Shown: in pieces, positions 8,959 to 16,515 of the stretch | Numbering within the stretch: the stretch's first letter is position 1 | Layout: every line of letters starts with the position of its first letter | Assembly: GCA_964611805.1 (NCBI GenBank) | Contig: CAZTBG010000014.1 | Location: forward strand, 1-37,976 | Length of the DNA: 37,976 nt | Reading direction: 5' to 3' | From: W589 sp964611805 | GTDB lineage: Bacteria > Chloroflexota > Dehalococcoidia > Dehalococcoidales > Fen-1064 | Position numbers and translations under genes: made by a program | The notes under the pieces: model-generated | Databases searched by the model: none | What the model was told of the DNA's origin: nothing | Seen by the model: only the letters and a program-made list of their open reading frames with translations

Positions 8959-9542
8959 CGGTTCGTCTCATTAGTGAACGAGGAACAGAAAGCGCCGACC
9001 CGGCCTTCACCCGGGAAGTACTAGGCGATGGCGCTGCCCACCTGGAACGCTGCTACCAGTGCCAGGCATGCAGCTCCGGTTGCCCGTTTGCCTATATCTT
9101 TGACTATGCTCCGCACCAGTTATTGAGGATGGTACAGCTCGGGCTTAAGGACCGGGTGCTGGAAAGCAAGACCTACTGGCTGTGCGCCAGCTGTGAGACC
9201 TGCGCCACCCGTTGCCCAAACGACATCGAAATCGTGCAGATAATGGACAGGCTGAGGCACATTGCCTTCCGGGAAGGGTATACCAACCAGACTCCCTTGC
9301 CCCTATTCCACCGCACTTTCCTGGGTGGCGTCAAGAGCTACGGCAAGGTGTTCGAACTTATGCTCATCCTCCGCTATATGCTCACCAGCCGTGATATCTT
9401 CAAGCTCAGCGAGCTACCTAATAATATGAAGATGGGTTTCAACATGTTTTCAAGGGGCAAGCTGGCCATTATGCCGGACAAGATAAAGGGAAGGGCAAAC
9501 ATCAAGCGCATCTTCCAGCAGACGGAGAGTAAGAATGGCTGA
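8955..9542 (+). CDS. hdrC: HdrC-like double [4Fe-4S] protein
   Basis: HdrC carries electrons from HdrA to the HdrB active site. The 195-residue chain has two ferredoxin motifs in the canonical HdrC spacing: Cys 33, 36, 39, 43 (CYQCQACSSGC) and Cys 77, 80, 83, 87 (CASCETCATRC). The chosen ATG at 8955 overlaps the upstream stop (ATGA) and has TAGGAG at 8945-8950. A GTG at 8940 would add five residues but has no ribosome binding site. The 3' end overlaps hdrB by 8 bases, so the two are translationally coupled. Confidence 0.92.
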   Translation: MTVRLISERGTESADPAFTREVLGDGAAHLERCYQCQACSSGCPFAYIFDYAPHQLLRMVQLGLKDRVLESKTYWLCASCETCATRCPNDIEIVQIMDRLRHIAFREGYTNQTPLPLFHRTFLGGVKSYGKVFELMLILRYMLTSRDIFKLSELPNNMKMGFNMFSRGKLAIMPDKIKGRANIKRIFQQTESKNG

Positions 9543-10401
9543 GAGCAAGACACTGAAGTACGGCTACTATCCGGGTTGTTCACTTGAGGCCACGGCCAAG
9601 GAATATAACGAGTCGGTACGGGCATCGGCCAAACTGCTGGATGTGGAGCTTATAGAACTGGACGACTGGAACTGCTGCGGTGCTTCTTCGGGACACTGCA
9701 CCGACCCCGAACTTTCCCTGGCCCTGCCTGCCAGAAATCTGGCCATCGCCGAGAAGCTGGGGTACGACCTGGCCCTGTCCTGTGCCGCCTGCTTCCTCCG
9801 CTTCAAACAGACCAACCATGACCTCCGTGCCAATGACGAATTACGCCAGAGGATAGAGCAGATTATCGATGCGCCCTATCAGGCAAAGATAGAGGCAAAA
9901 CACGTTCTGGACATATTCGCTCGTGAGGTTGGGCTTGAAAAAATCCAGGAGCGGGTAAAGAAACCGCTCAAAGGACTGAAGCTGGCCGCTTATTATGGAT
10001 GTTATCTGGTACGCCCCCCCAAGGTCACTCAGCTCGATGACCCCGAAAACCCGATGATAATGGACAACCTGCTCACTGCTATCGGCGCGGAGCCTGTGGA
10101 CTGGAGCCATAAAGTGGAGTGCTGCGGCGGGGGCCTGTTGCTCGCCCGGACCGACGTTGTTGTCAAGCTCTGTAACGACATCTGTCAGGCAGCCCTTGAT
10201 GCCGGAGCAGTAGCTCTGGTAACCGCCTGTCCGCTCTGCCAGGCAAACCTTGAACTTCGACAGACTATAGGCGTGCCCGCCTTCTACTTCAGTGAGCTGC
10301 TAGCACTGGCCCTTGGAGCCAGTGAAAAAGAGTTCAAGTCCTGGATGAAACGCCATATCCAGAACCCGGTACCGGCCTTGAAGGCACAGAATTTAATCTA
10401 G
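9535..10401 (+). CDS. hdrB: HdrB-like CCG-domain subunit
   Basis: HdrB holds the two non-cubane [4Fe-4S] clusters that reduce the disulfide in methanogens. The 288-residue protein has both CCG motifs complete: Cys 15, 47-48, 83 and 86 in the first, and Cys 156, 196-197, 232 and 235 in the second. In a bacterium without coenzyme M/B the substrate is unknown; related complexes act on methylenetetrahydrofolate, DsrC-type disulfides or ferredoxin/NAD couples. The complete ligand sets argue for a working catalytic subunit rather than a scaffold. It overlaps hdrC by 8 bases. Confidence 0.92.
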   Translation: MAESKTLKYGYYPGCSLEATAKEYNESVRASAKLLDVELIELDDWNCCGASSGHCTDPELSLALPARNLAIAEKLGYDLALSCAACFLRFKQTNHDLRANDELRQRIEQIIDAPYQAKIEAKHVLDIFAREVGLEKIQERVKKPLKGLKLAAYYGCYLVRPPKVTQLDDPENPMIMDNLLTAIGAEPVDWSHKVECCGGGLLLARTDVVVKLCNDICQAALDAGAVALVTACPLCQANLELRQTIGVPAFYFSELLALALGASEKEFKSWMKRHIQNPVPALKAQNLI

Positions 10402-10428
10402 CATTAGATATAAGGGGGAAGACCCAAG

Positions 10429-11577
10429 ATGGAAGCAGTAGCACCCTTTCAGGACGCAATAGACATCATCAAGGAAGAGGGCGGTGAAATCGCCAAGATG
10501 TGCTACCAGTGCGGTCTCTGCACCGGCACCTGCCCCTGGAACCTGGTCAGGGGTTTCCTGGTACGCAAGGCGATGCATCAGGCGCAGTTGGGTCTACCCG
10601 ACTTTGAAGATGAGGACATGTGGCTATGCGTCACCTGCAACGCCTGTGTAGTCCGCTGTCCACGTGGCGTCAAGATTATTGACGTCTGGCGGTCTTTCCG
10701 CCGGGCAATTACCGAGATGGGTATTGGCGGTGTCCCTGACTCACTCCGTATCACGGAAAAGAATGTCTCCAGCGTGGGTAACCCGCAGGGCGAGGACCGG
10801 GAAAAGCGCAGTGAGTGGGCTAAGGGACTCGACCTTAAGACTCATACCAAGGGCACCGACGTACTTTACATGGCCTGCTGCTATAACTCCTATGACCCTC
10901 AGCTTACTCCGGTCGCCAAAGCCACCGTTGAGGTTCTGAAGAAGGCCAAGGTGGACTTCGGCATACTCGGCAACGAGATGTCCTGCTGCGGTGAGAGTAT
11001 ACGCAAGGCAGGCGCTGAGAGCGTTTTCCAGAGCCTGGCCCAGAGCAACATCGCCCTGTTCAACGAGGCTGGTGTCACCAAGATAATCACCGCCTCCCCC
11101 CACTGCTTCCACACCTTTAAGAATGAGTACCCCGAGCTGGGAGGCAAGTATGAGGTGATGCACCTGACCCAGTTCCTCGCCCAGCTAATCAAGGACGGCA
11201 AACTGGAGTTTAAAAAGGAAATCAAGAAGACAATCACCTACCACGATTCCTGCTACCTGGGACGCCATAATGACGTCTACGATGAGCCGAGAGAGGTCCT
11301 CCAGGCCATCCCCGGTGTGAAGCTGGTGGAGATGGCCAATCACCATGAGAACAGCCTCTGCTGCGGCGGCGGCGGCGGGCGCATCTGGGAGGAGACCAAG
11401 AAGGGCGAACGCTTCTCCGATATCCGTCTGGAGCAGGCGCTGGACGCCGGGGCCGATATCCTGGCGGCGGTCTGCCCCTACTGTCTGGCCAACTTCAAGG
11501 ACAGCGCCACCACCATGAACAAGGAAGAAGAAATCGAGGTCAAGGACATCGTCGAGCTTGTCCTCGAAGCACTGTAA
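10429..11577 (+). CDS. HdrD/GlpC-like ferredoxin plus CCG-domain protein
   Basis: This 382-residue protein joins an HdrC-like half (Cys 25, 28, 31, 35 and 67, 70, 73, 77) to an HdrB-like half, as HdrD does. The first CCG repeat has Cys 150-151, 186-187 and 226, with Ser at 223 where the CxxC pair normally begins. The second is complete (Cys 275, 311-312, 349, 352) and is followed by the usual glycine-rich stretch. It could be a second terminal reductase beside HdrBC, or an electron carrier to a membrane partner, but no HdrE or membrane subunit lies nearby. AGGGGGAAG precedes the ATG. It is the last Hdr gene of the operon. Confidence 0.88.
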   Translation: MEAVAPFQDAIDIIKEEGGEIAKMCYQCGLCTGTCPWNLVRGFLVRKAMHQAQLGLPDFEDEDMWLCVTCNACVVRCPRGVKIIDVWRSFRRAITEMGIGGVPDSLRITEKNVSSVGNPQGEDREKRSEWAKGLDLKTHTKGTDVLYMACCYNSYDPQLTPVAKATVEVLKKAKVDFGILGNEMSCCGESIRKAGAESVFQSLAQSNIALFNEAGVTKIITASPHCFHTFKNEYPELGGKYEVMHLTQFLAQLIKDGKLEFKKEIKKTITYHDSCYLGRHNDVYDEPREVLQAIPGVKLVEMANHHENSLCCGGGGGRIWEETKKGERFSDIRLEQALDAGADILAAVCPYCLANFKDSATTMNKEEEIEVKDIVELVLEAL

Positions 11578-11630
11578 ATCCTCCAGCAAAGGTCAGCCTC
11601 AATACACCCACCGTTGAAAGGGGAGCGAGC

Positions 11631-11816
11631 ATGGCCAAGAAACTCTATCGCAGCCGTAAGGACCGGAAGATATGGGGAATCTGCGGTGGCCTGGCCGAGT
11701 ACTTCGACGTTGACCCCGTCATTGTCAGGGTAATTTTCGTAGCATCTATATTTTGCGGGACCCTGGGGATATGGGTCTATCTCGTTATGAGGTTCATGGT
11801 CCCCGAAGAAAGCTAG
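11631..11816 (+). CDS. PspC-domain small membrane protein
   Basis: The 61-residue protein is almost entirely a PspC domain: a basic N-terminus (KKLYRSRKDR), the signature GICGGLAEYFDVDP at residues 16-29, and one hydrophobic helix (about 31-56). In other bacteria PspC-domain proteins sit in the inner membrane and sense or respond to envelope stress. It has AGGGGAG before the ATG and lies 53 bases after the Hdr operon. It may be cotranscribed with it, since the terminator comes only after this gene, but a functional link is not evident. Confidence 0.85.
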   Translation: MAKKLYRSRKDRKIWGICGGLAEYFDVDPVIVRVIFVASIFCGTLGIWVYLVMRFMVPEES

Positions 11817-11880
11817 GGACACCGCCGGGCTGGGACTGGACGCACTGCAAATCCCCTCAAATTTAATCCGTTTTGCTAAT

Positions 11881-11907
11881 AAAGGAGGCCGGTTGGCCTC
11901 CTTTTTA
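11881..11907 (+). terminator. Bidirectional intrinsic terminator
   Basis: GGAGGCC (11884-11890) and GGCCTCC (11895-11901) form a perfect 7-bp stem with a GGTT loop. It is flanked by AAA on the left and TTTTT on the right, so it can end transcription in both directions. It closes the plus-strand Hdr/PspC transcript, and its T-run overlaps the stop codon of the convergent SRA-HNH gene. Confidence 0.85.
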
Positions 11908-12606
11908 TTCTATTCTGTCACGTTTAGCGATATTATGTCGTGCACATAGAAGCTGTATGTTCTCTGGCACCAAAGAGGAACCGCCTTTTGAAAACGGAAT
12001 TATATGGTCAAAATGAAGGTTGTCTTTACTCCCACAAATGACACACCTGCCTTTATCGCGTTTCCACACTACTAACTTAACCTGTGGTGGTATTATTCTG
12101 TTATGCTCAATCGTAACCTCTTGTTTCTCAGCCTCAACAAGAGACCGCATATCCTCGATGAGTTCTAACTTGAATTTAAAGACTTTTCTTGCATTACTTA
12201 TTTCTTGCCATGCGTCAACAAGTTTAAATACGCCGTTATATACCCATATACCACGATGAAGTTTCTCATACACTTTTACGAGTTCCGAATCTTGCCTACC
12301 ACTCTTATACTTTTTTGCCGAATCGTAAAACAGACCATTCTGACTTAAGGTACCACTAGGATTATATTTGGGTTGATCGACAAGCTTTGGAATGGGAAAC
12401 CTCTGTGTCTTAGGAGCATCATGTCCCTCGTATATTAAAATACGGCCATCTTCTTCAACTCTGTCTGAATAAGGAGCGTTAGACCTCAAGCTCATCAATA
12501 TTACGCTGATATCTCCACGTAAGTGATAATTCATGCCACGTTGTAGATTGACACCTTCTTCATTACACATTTCCAAATATGAAATGACATCTCCTAGCCT
12601 AATCAT
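11905..12606 (-). CDS. SRA-HNH endonuclease, probable modification-dependent restriction enzyme
   Basis: The 233-residue protein has two parts. Residues 1-150 look like an SRA/YDG domain, which flips out modified cytosine: RGDISVILMSL, YSDRVEEDGRILIYEGHD, SGTLSQNG and YNGVFKLVDAWQE follow the order of that family's motifs. Residues 170-233 are an HNH nuclease with the CxxC zinc pair in RCVICGSKDNLHFDHIIPFSKGG and a second half LLCARHN; DH in FDHIIP is the catalytic pair. SRA-HNH fusions act as type IV restriction enzymes against DNA with modified cytosine. No methyltransferase is adjacent, as expected for that type. The gene is visibly more AT-rich than its neighbours, suggesting transfer. 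The ATG has GGGAG upstream. Confidence 0.75.
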   Translation of the reverse strand: MIRLGDVISYLEMCNEEGVNLQRGMNYHLRGDISVILMSLRSNAPYSDRVEEDGRILIYEGHDAPKTQRFPIPKLVDQPKYNPSGTLSQNGLFYDSAKKYKSGRQDSELVKVYEKLHRGIWVYNGVFKLVDAWQEISNARKVFKFKLELIEDMRSLVEAEKQEVTIEHNRIIPPQVKLVVWKRDKGRCVICGSKDNLHFDHIIPFSKGGSSLVPENIQLLCARHNIAKRDRIE

Positions 12607-12639
12607 CAGTGTCTCCCGATGTTAACGACTCCATCCTGC

Positions 12640-13641
12640 TTAGTCCAGCTTCTGGAGCAGGCGCCGGTAGAAAGGCAGGCCTGCCACGAACGGGATAATG
12701 TCATACAGGATTCTGAAGAGCAGAGCGACCAGCACGGCCTGTTCGAAGGGCGTCCCGAAAATTGCATAGACCCCGGCCATAGAGGCCTCCTGCACGCCCA
12801 GTCCGGCAGGTATCATGGCCACGTTACCGGCGGAGATACCCACACTGAAACCGGTCAGAAGTGAGCCGAGACCGAGAGAGGTGCCCAGGGCATTGAAGCA
12901 AAACCAGAGGCCCGCGACTACCATCACCCATTCAACAACGATGAGCGCCAGCGGGAGAAACAGCACTATCGGCCGGCCCCTCATCGCATCAAGACCTTCA
13001 CCCATCGCCATGTCAAAGGCGGCCAGGAAAGACGTGATATTTCGCTTGAAAAAGAAGCGCCACAACCTGTCTATTTTATTCAGTATCCACTGCCTCAGGG
13101 CGCTCTTGAACAGAAGCAGGGCAGCAATAGCCAGTCCGATAAAAAAAGCACTCGTGGACACAATCAGGATTACTTCATCGTATACGGGCAGTGTATAAGT
13201 CAGGAGCACATAGACAAGGCCTATGGGGAAAATACCGGCCAGCACAATGGCATTGAAATAGGAATGCAAGAGCGACGCAGCCATAACCTTGCCCGCCGGT
13301 GTGTCCTTCCGTTGCATCAGCAAAACACGCAGAGAATGCCCGGCAAGACCACCGAAGGCCAGTATATTGTCCAGTGTTACGGATAAAATACCAATCTTAA
13401 AAACGTCGGGCCAGTGTATTTTAATGCCCATCGTCCTGCTTATCGATACAAAGGCACCGCTCAGGCAGAAGTATGAAAGAACAATCAATAGAAACGCCAT
13501 CAGTGCCAGCTTCCAGTCCGCCTTCTGACCGAGCTGCCAGGCCTTTCCCCAGTCCATTAAAACCAGCAGCACTGTCAGTAAAGCCACCGCTATAATGGCT
13601 AACAAGATAAACCTGCGAGTAAACAGCTGTCTTAGGCGCAA
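12640..13641 (-). CDS. UPF0104 / LPG-synthase-like multi-spanning membrane protein
   Basis: The 333-residue protein has about eight hydrophobic segments and the features of the lysylphosphatidylglycerol synthase transmembrane / flippase-like family (PF03706): the DNILAFGGLAGHSLR stretch near residue 92 and NVAMIPAGLGVQEASMAG near 280. The soluble aminoacyl-transferase domain of MprF is absent, so it is more likely a lipid or lipid-linked glycan transporter than a lysyl-PG synthase. The annotated start is a TTG; the ribosome binding site is poor (AGG 5 bases away) and the true start is uncertain. It lies 33 bases upstream of the SRA-HNH gene on the same strand, possibly cotranscribed. Confidence 0.75.
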   Translation of the reverse strand: MRLRQLFTRRFILLAIIAVALLTVLLVLMDWGKAWQLGQKADWKLALMAFLLIVLSYFCLSGAFVSISRTMGIKIHWPDVFKIGILSVTLDNILAFGGLAGHSLRVLLMQRKDTPAGKVMAASLLHSYFNAIVLAGIFPIGLVYVLLTYTLPVYDEVILIVSTSAFFIGLAIAALLLFKSALRQWILNKIDRLWRFFFKRNITSFLAAFDMAMGEGLDAMRGRPIVLFLPLALIVVEWVMVVAGLWFCFNALGTSLGLGSLLTGFSVGISAGNVAMIPAGLGVQEASMAGVYAIFGTPFEQAVLVALLFRILYDIIPFVAGLPFYRRLLQKLD

Positions 13642-13861
13642 ATCAACCTGCTTCTTGATTATTTCCTAATGGAATAAAGCAAGAGCTTATACGGGACAGC
13701 CGGTGCCCTGCCTGGTGAAAAGCTCCGCGTTGTGAAGTACATTTACAAACTTACCTGGCTAATAATAATCCCCTGAATGTACTACCGTCAATCCATTCAT
13801 GCTTCCTGCAGGGAAATACTCTAGTCTGCTCCTCAACTTTAACCTGTAAACCACCACCATA

Positions 13862-13890
13862 TTTATGTCCTTTTTCTATTGTGCTATCAT
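13862..13890 (+). promoter_or_regulatory. Candidate extended -10 promoter of smpB
   Basis: TATCAT (13885-13890) with an upstream TGC makes an extended -10, and a weak TTTATG lies 17 bases before it. Transcription would start near 13897, only a few bases before the smpB ATG, so the mRNA would be leaderless or almost so. The rest of the gap 13642-13899 shows nothing else recognisable. Confidence 0.4.
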
Positions 13891-13902
13891 TTAAGTAGGA
13901 TG

Positions 13903-14367
13903 ATGGCTATTAAAACAGTCGCAACTAACCGTAAAGCCCGCCATGATTACCACATCATGGATACCGTTGAGGCCGGGCTTGTACTCACTGGCTCGGAGAT
14001 AAAGTCCATCCGAGCCGGTCGGGTCAGCCTGGGTGATGCCTACGTACGCCCCGAAAACGGGGAACTGTGGCTGCTGAACGCCCATATCGCTCGTTACGAG
14101 GCAAGCAGCTACCTCGGCCACGAGCCTACCCGGCCAAGAAAGCTCCTGCTGCATCGCAAGGAGATTACGCAACTAACAAGCACGGTAGCGGAGAAGGGCC
14201 TTACCCTGGTGCCGCTGCGACTGTATATTAAAGATAGCATCGCCAAGCTCGAGGTGGCGCTGGGCCGGGGCAAGAAGCTCTACGACAAGCGTGAAGCGAT
14301 AATGCGCCGGGAGACAGAGCGGGTGCTGGAGCGCGCCGTGAAAACGAAGGTCGGTCCGAGGAGGTGA
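13903..14367 (+). CDS. smpB: SsrA-binding protein SmpB
   Basis: SmpB binds the tRNA-like part of tmRNA and delivers it to stalled ribosomes. The family core is complete: NRKARHDYHI, ETxxxGLxLTGSEIKSIRAGRVSLGDAY-type segment, then HIARYE and RPRKLLLHRKEI, and a basic tail rich in RRE/RR. Using the ATG at 13903 (or the adjacent in-frame ATG at 13900) gives about 154 residues, a normal length. A TTG at 13879 would add an unconserved extension. The tmRNA gene starts 29 bases after the stop, confirming the assignment. Confidence 0.96.
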   Translation: MAIKTVATNRKARHDYHIMDTVEAGLVLTGSEIKSIRAGRVSLGDAYVRPENGELWLLNAHIARYEASSYLGHEPTRPRKLLLHRKEITQLTSTVAEKGLTLVPLRLYIKDSIAKLEVALGRGKKLYDKREAIMRRETERVLERAVKTKVGPRR

Positions 14368-14396
14368 CAGGCAAAGTCACGCGGACAGGAATCCAT

Positions 14397-14752
14397 GGGG
14401 ACGCGTGGTTTCGACAGGGGAAGTATGTTACAGGATTGCAGGCTGAGGTTGCCGCTACCCTCATTAAACAAGTGGCAAAACATAACTGGCAAAGAACCAG
14501 TACTAGTCGCCGCCTAATTAAATAGGCAGCACATCCACCCTGACCCCACCCTGGCGGGTCGGGAGTGGGTGACGAAAAGCCGGGGTGCCACTGCCCTAAA
14601 GTCGAGCAAGGTGGTGAAAGAGAAATCGACTGGCCTGGCTGGACCCGGTCAGCAGGGGCTAGCCGGGCGAGATTAAAGAGCTGACTAAGCCTGTAGGATA
14701 TTCTGGGCAGCTTCCTTTGGACGGGGAGTTCGACTCTCCCCCGTCTCCACCA
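14397..14752 (+). ncRNA. ssrA: Transfer-messenger RNA (tmRNA)
   Basis: The 356-base RNA has the standard one-piece tmRNA ends. GGGGACG (14397-14403) is followed by the conserved TGGTTTCGACAG, and the 3' end has a T-arm (GGGAGTTCGACTCTCCC), then CGTCTCC pairing with the 5' end and an encoded ACCA ending at 14752. The tag frame and several stem-forming stretches lie between. It rescues stalled ribosomes with SmpB, encoded just upstream. Confidence 0.97.
14488..14517 (+). other. tmRNA proteolysis-tag reading frame
   Basis: Reading from the GGC resume codon gives GKEPVLVAA followed by TAA. The tag starts with Gly and is only nine residues, similar in form to the short tag I recall from Dehalococcoides (GERELVLAG), and ends in a hydrophobic VAA typical of ClpXP-degraded tags. 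The resume codon is inferred, because other frames here do not give a tag-like end. Confidence 0.8.
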
Positions 14753-14762
14753 GAAACACAAT

Positions 14763-14797
14763 CGAGCCTCTCGGTACTGAGACCGGAGGCTCGTTTA
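14763..14797 (+). terminator. Intrinsic terminator after tmRNA
   Basis: CGAGCCTC (14763-14770) pairs with GAGGCTCG (14786-14793), with a further CGGT/ACCG inside, followed by a short TTT. It lies 10 bases after the tmRNA 3' end. Confidence 0.75.
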
Positions 14798-14973
14798 CTA
14801 TGCGAATCTCGTACCCTTCACACGAAGCTGCCGTCGATAGCTGTTCGGATAGTCCTTTTGGTTCACTATTTATGTACCTATAAATCTTATTATTGGAACC
14901 AAATAATGCAAAAATGGATTATCCCGAGGATTACGTAAGAAATCTAGCATAATATCAGTAATTAGGAGTTATT

Positions 14974-16122
14974 ATGAACAAACAGAGAATTGGCGTCCTC
15001 ACCGGTGGTGGAGACTGTGCCGGACTAAGCCCCGCCATCAAGTGGGTGGTAAAAACAGCCCTCGATGAAGGTCTCCAGTGGGAAAGGGGTGTCAAATACG
15101 AAGTACTAGGAATCCACGACGGATGGAAAGGGCTGGTCCGAGCCGACCCTGATAACGTGGCTTCTGACGGATATCTCGAGCCTCTGGATGAAAAAACGGT
15201 AAGAACCTGGGACAGATACGGCGGTACCTTCCTCGGGACTTCAAGGACAAACCCCTATGACCCCAACAACGACCGTTCAGAATTAGTGCTTAACAATATA
15301 AAGAGACTGGGCCTGAAAGCAGTGATAGCCATCGGCGGTGAGGATACACTGGGTGTCGCCTACAAACTATCCAGAGACGGAGCGAACGTTGTCGGCATAC
15401 CGAAGACCATTGATAAAGACCTTCCAGAAACTGATTATACACTTGGGTTTGAGACTGCTCTGAACGTTATCGTTGAAGAAGTCGATAGACTTAGGACTAC
15501 CGCCGGCTCTCATAAACGGACATTCGTCGTAGAGACAATGGGTAGACATGCAGGCTGGCTAGCCTTAGAAGGGGGAGAGTCCAGCGGGGCATATATTATT
15601 CTCATCCCGGAGTACGATTTCTCCACTGAAAAGGTATGTGAACTGGTTTTAGAGGCGAGAAAATCGGGGGCGAGGTATGACATTATTCTGGTAGCGGAGG
15701 GCGCTAGACCGTCGGGAGGTACGGAGTTCGTTAAAGAAAACGGCCTGGACAGCTTCGGCCACAAAGCCCTTGGCGGTATCGGGGAATTCCTCGCCAATCA
15801 GATATCAGATACCACCGGCCTTGAATGTCGGAGTGTTGTCCTCAGTCATCTGCAGCGCGGTGGCGCTCCCTGTGCATATGACAGAAGGATGGGGCGATAT
15901 TTTGGGATAGCAGCAGTTGACCTGGTAGCAACGGAGAATTTTGGAAAGATGGTCAGCTACAGGAACGGCCAGATTACAACTGTCCCCCTGTCGGCTGTCA
16001 TCGGAAAACCAACTCAGGTTGATATCACGACACAGTACGATGTTGAAAGATACAATGGGAGAAGAACTATTCTCAGCAAAATGAAGACTCGAGTTGAAGC
16101 AGGGATACCAGCTACAGCCTAG
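14974..16122 (+). CDS. pfp: 6-phosphofructokinase, probably pyrophosphate-dependent
   Basis: The 382-residue protein is a PfkA-superfamily enzyme phosphorylating fructose 6-phosphate in glycolysis. The nucleotide loop LTGGGDCAGLSPAI, the catalytic PKTIDKD, MGRHAGW and HLQRGG motifs are all present. Two positions decide the phosphoryl donor in this family. Where ATP enzymes such as E. coli PfkA have Gly104 and Gly124, this protein has Asp (GGEDT) and Lys (PKTID), the combination typical of PPi-dependent enzymes such as the Amycolatopsis one. This would make the reaction reversible and usable in gluconeogenesis. The ATG has TAGGAG upstream. It is monocistronic between the tmRNA terminator and the LRR gene. 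Confidence 0.88.
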   Translation: MNKQRIGVLTGGGDCAGLSPAIKWVVKTALDEGLQWERGVKYEVLGIHDGWKGLVRADPDNVASDGYLEPLDEKTVRTWDRYGGTFLGTSRTNPYDPNNDRSELVLNNIKRLGLKAVIAIGGEDTLGVAYKLSRDGANVVGIPKTIDKDLPETDYTLGFETALNVIVEEVDRLRTTAGSHKRTFVVETMGRHAGWLALEGGESSGAYIILIPEYDFSTEKVCELVLEARKSGARYDIILVAEGARPSGGTEFVKENGLDSFGHKALGGIGEFLANQISDTTGLECRSVVLSHLQRGGAPCAYDRRMGRYFGIAAVDLVATENFGKMVSYRNGQITTVPLSAVIGKPTQVDITTQYDVERYNGRRTILSKMKTRVEAGIPATA

Positions 16123-16390
16123 TTAAAGAACCGATAGAATATGATGAAATCGATATCCTGGTCAGGGGGCTGTTTTCGGGATTAGCAGTCAAATCAGGGA
16201 TGGTTCGCGCCGTAAAATCACGGAAATGGCTCTAAGCCAGAGGCTTTAGTACCCCCGGCCCCTTTTCAGTTAATTGACGCGTTGGTTTACCTGTCCACCC
16301 GATGTAATAGAGGAATATAAAAAATTTCAACCGGAGCTATTGATTTAAAAAATGAATGATTGTACCTATTGATTTTGGTGGTTTATGCCA

Positions 16391-16419
16391 TTGGTTTTGA
16401 GATGACTTACGGCTATCAT
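16391..16419 (+). promoter_or_regulatory. Candidate sigma70 promoter of the LRR gene
   Basis: TTGGTT (16391-16396) and TATCAT (16414-16419) are 17 bases apart. The start would be near 16426, leaving a leader of about 90 bases to the ATG at 16516. The remainder of the 393-base gap 16123-16515 contains only a weak AAGCC/GGCTT hairpin around 16235-16250 and no gene I can support. Confidence 0.4.
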
Positions 16420-16515
16420 TGTGTGAGTTAGTTCTGACACGGGAATGTATCGAGAGTCTGGTGGGTCTGGCTAAACCATCGGTGGAGTCAGTCACTCCTA
16501 AAGGATGGGGAACAA

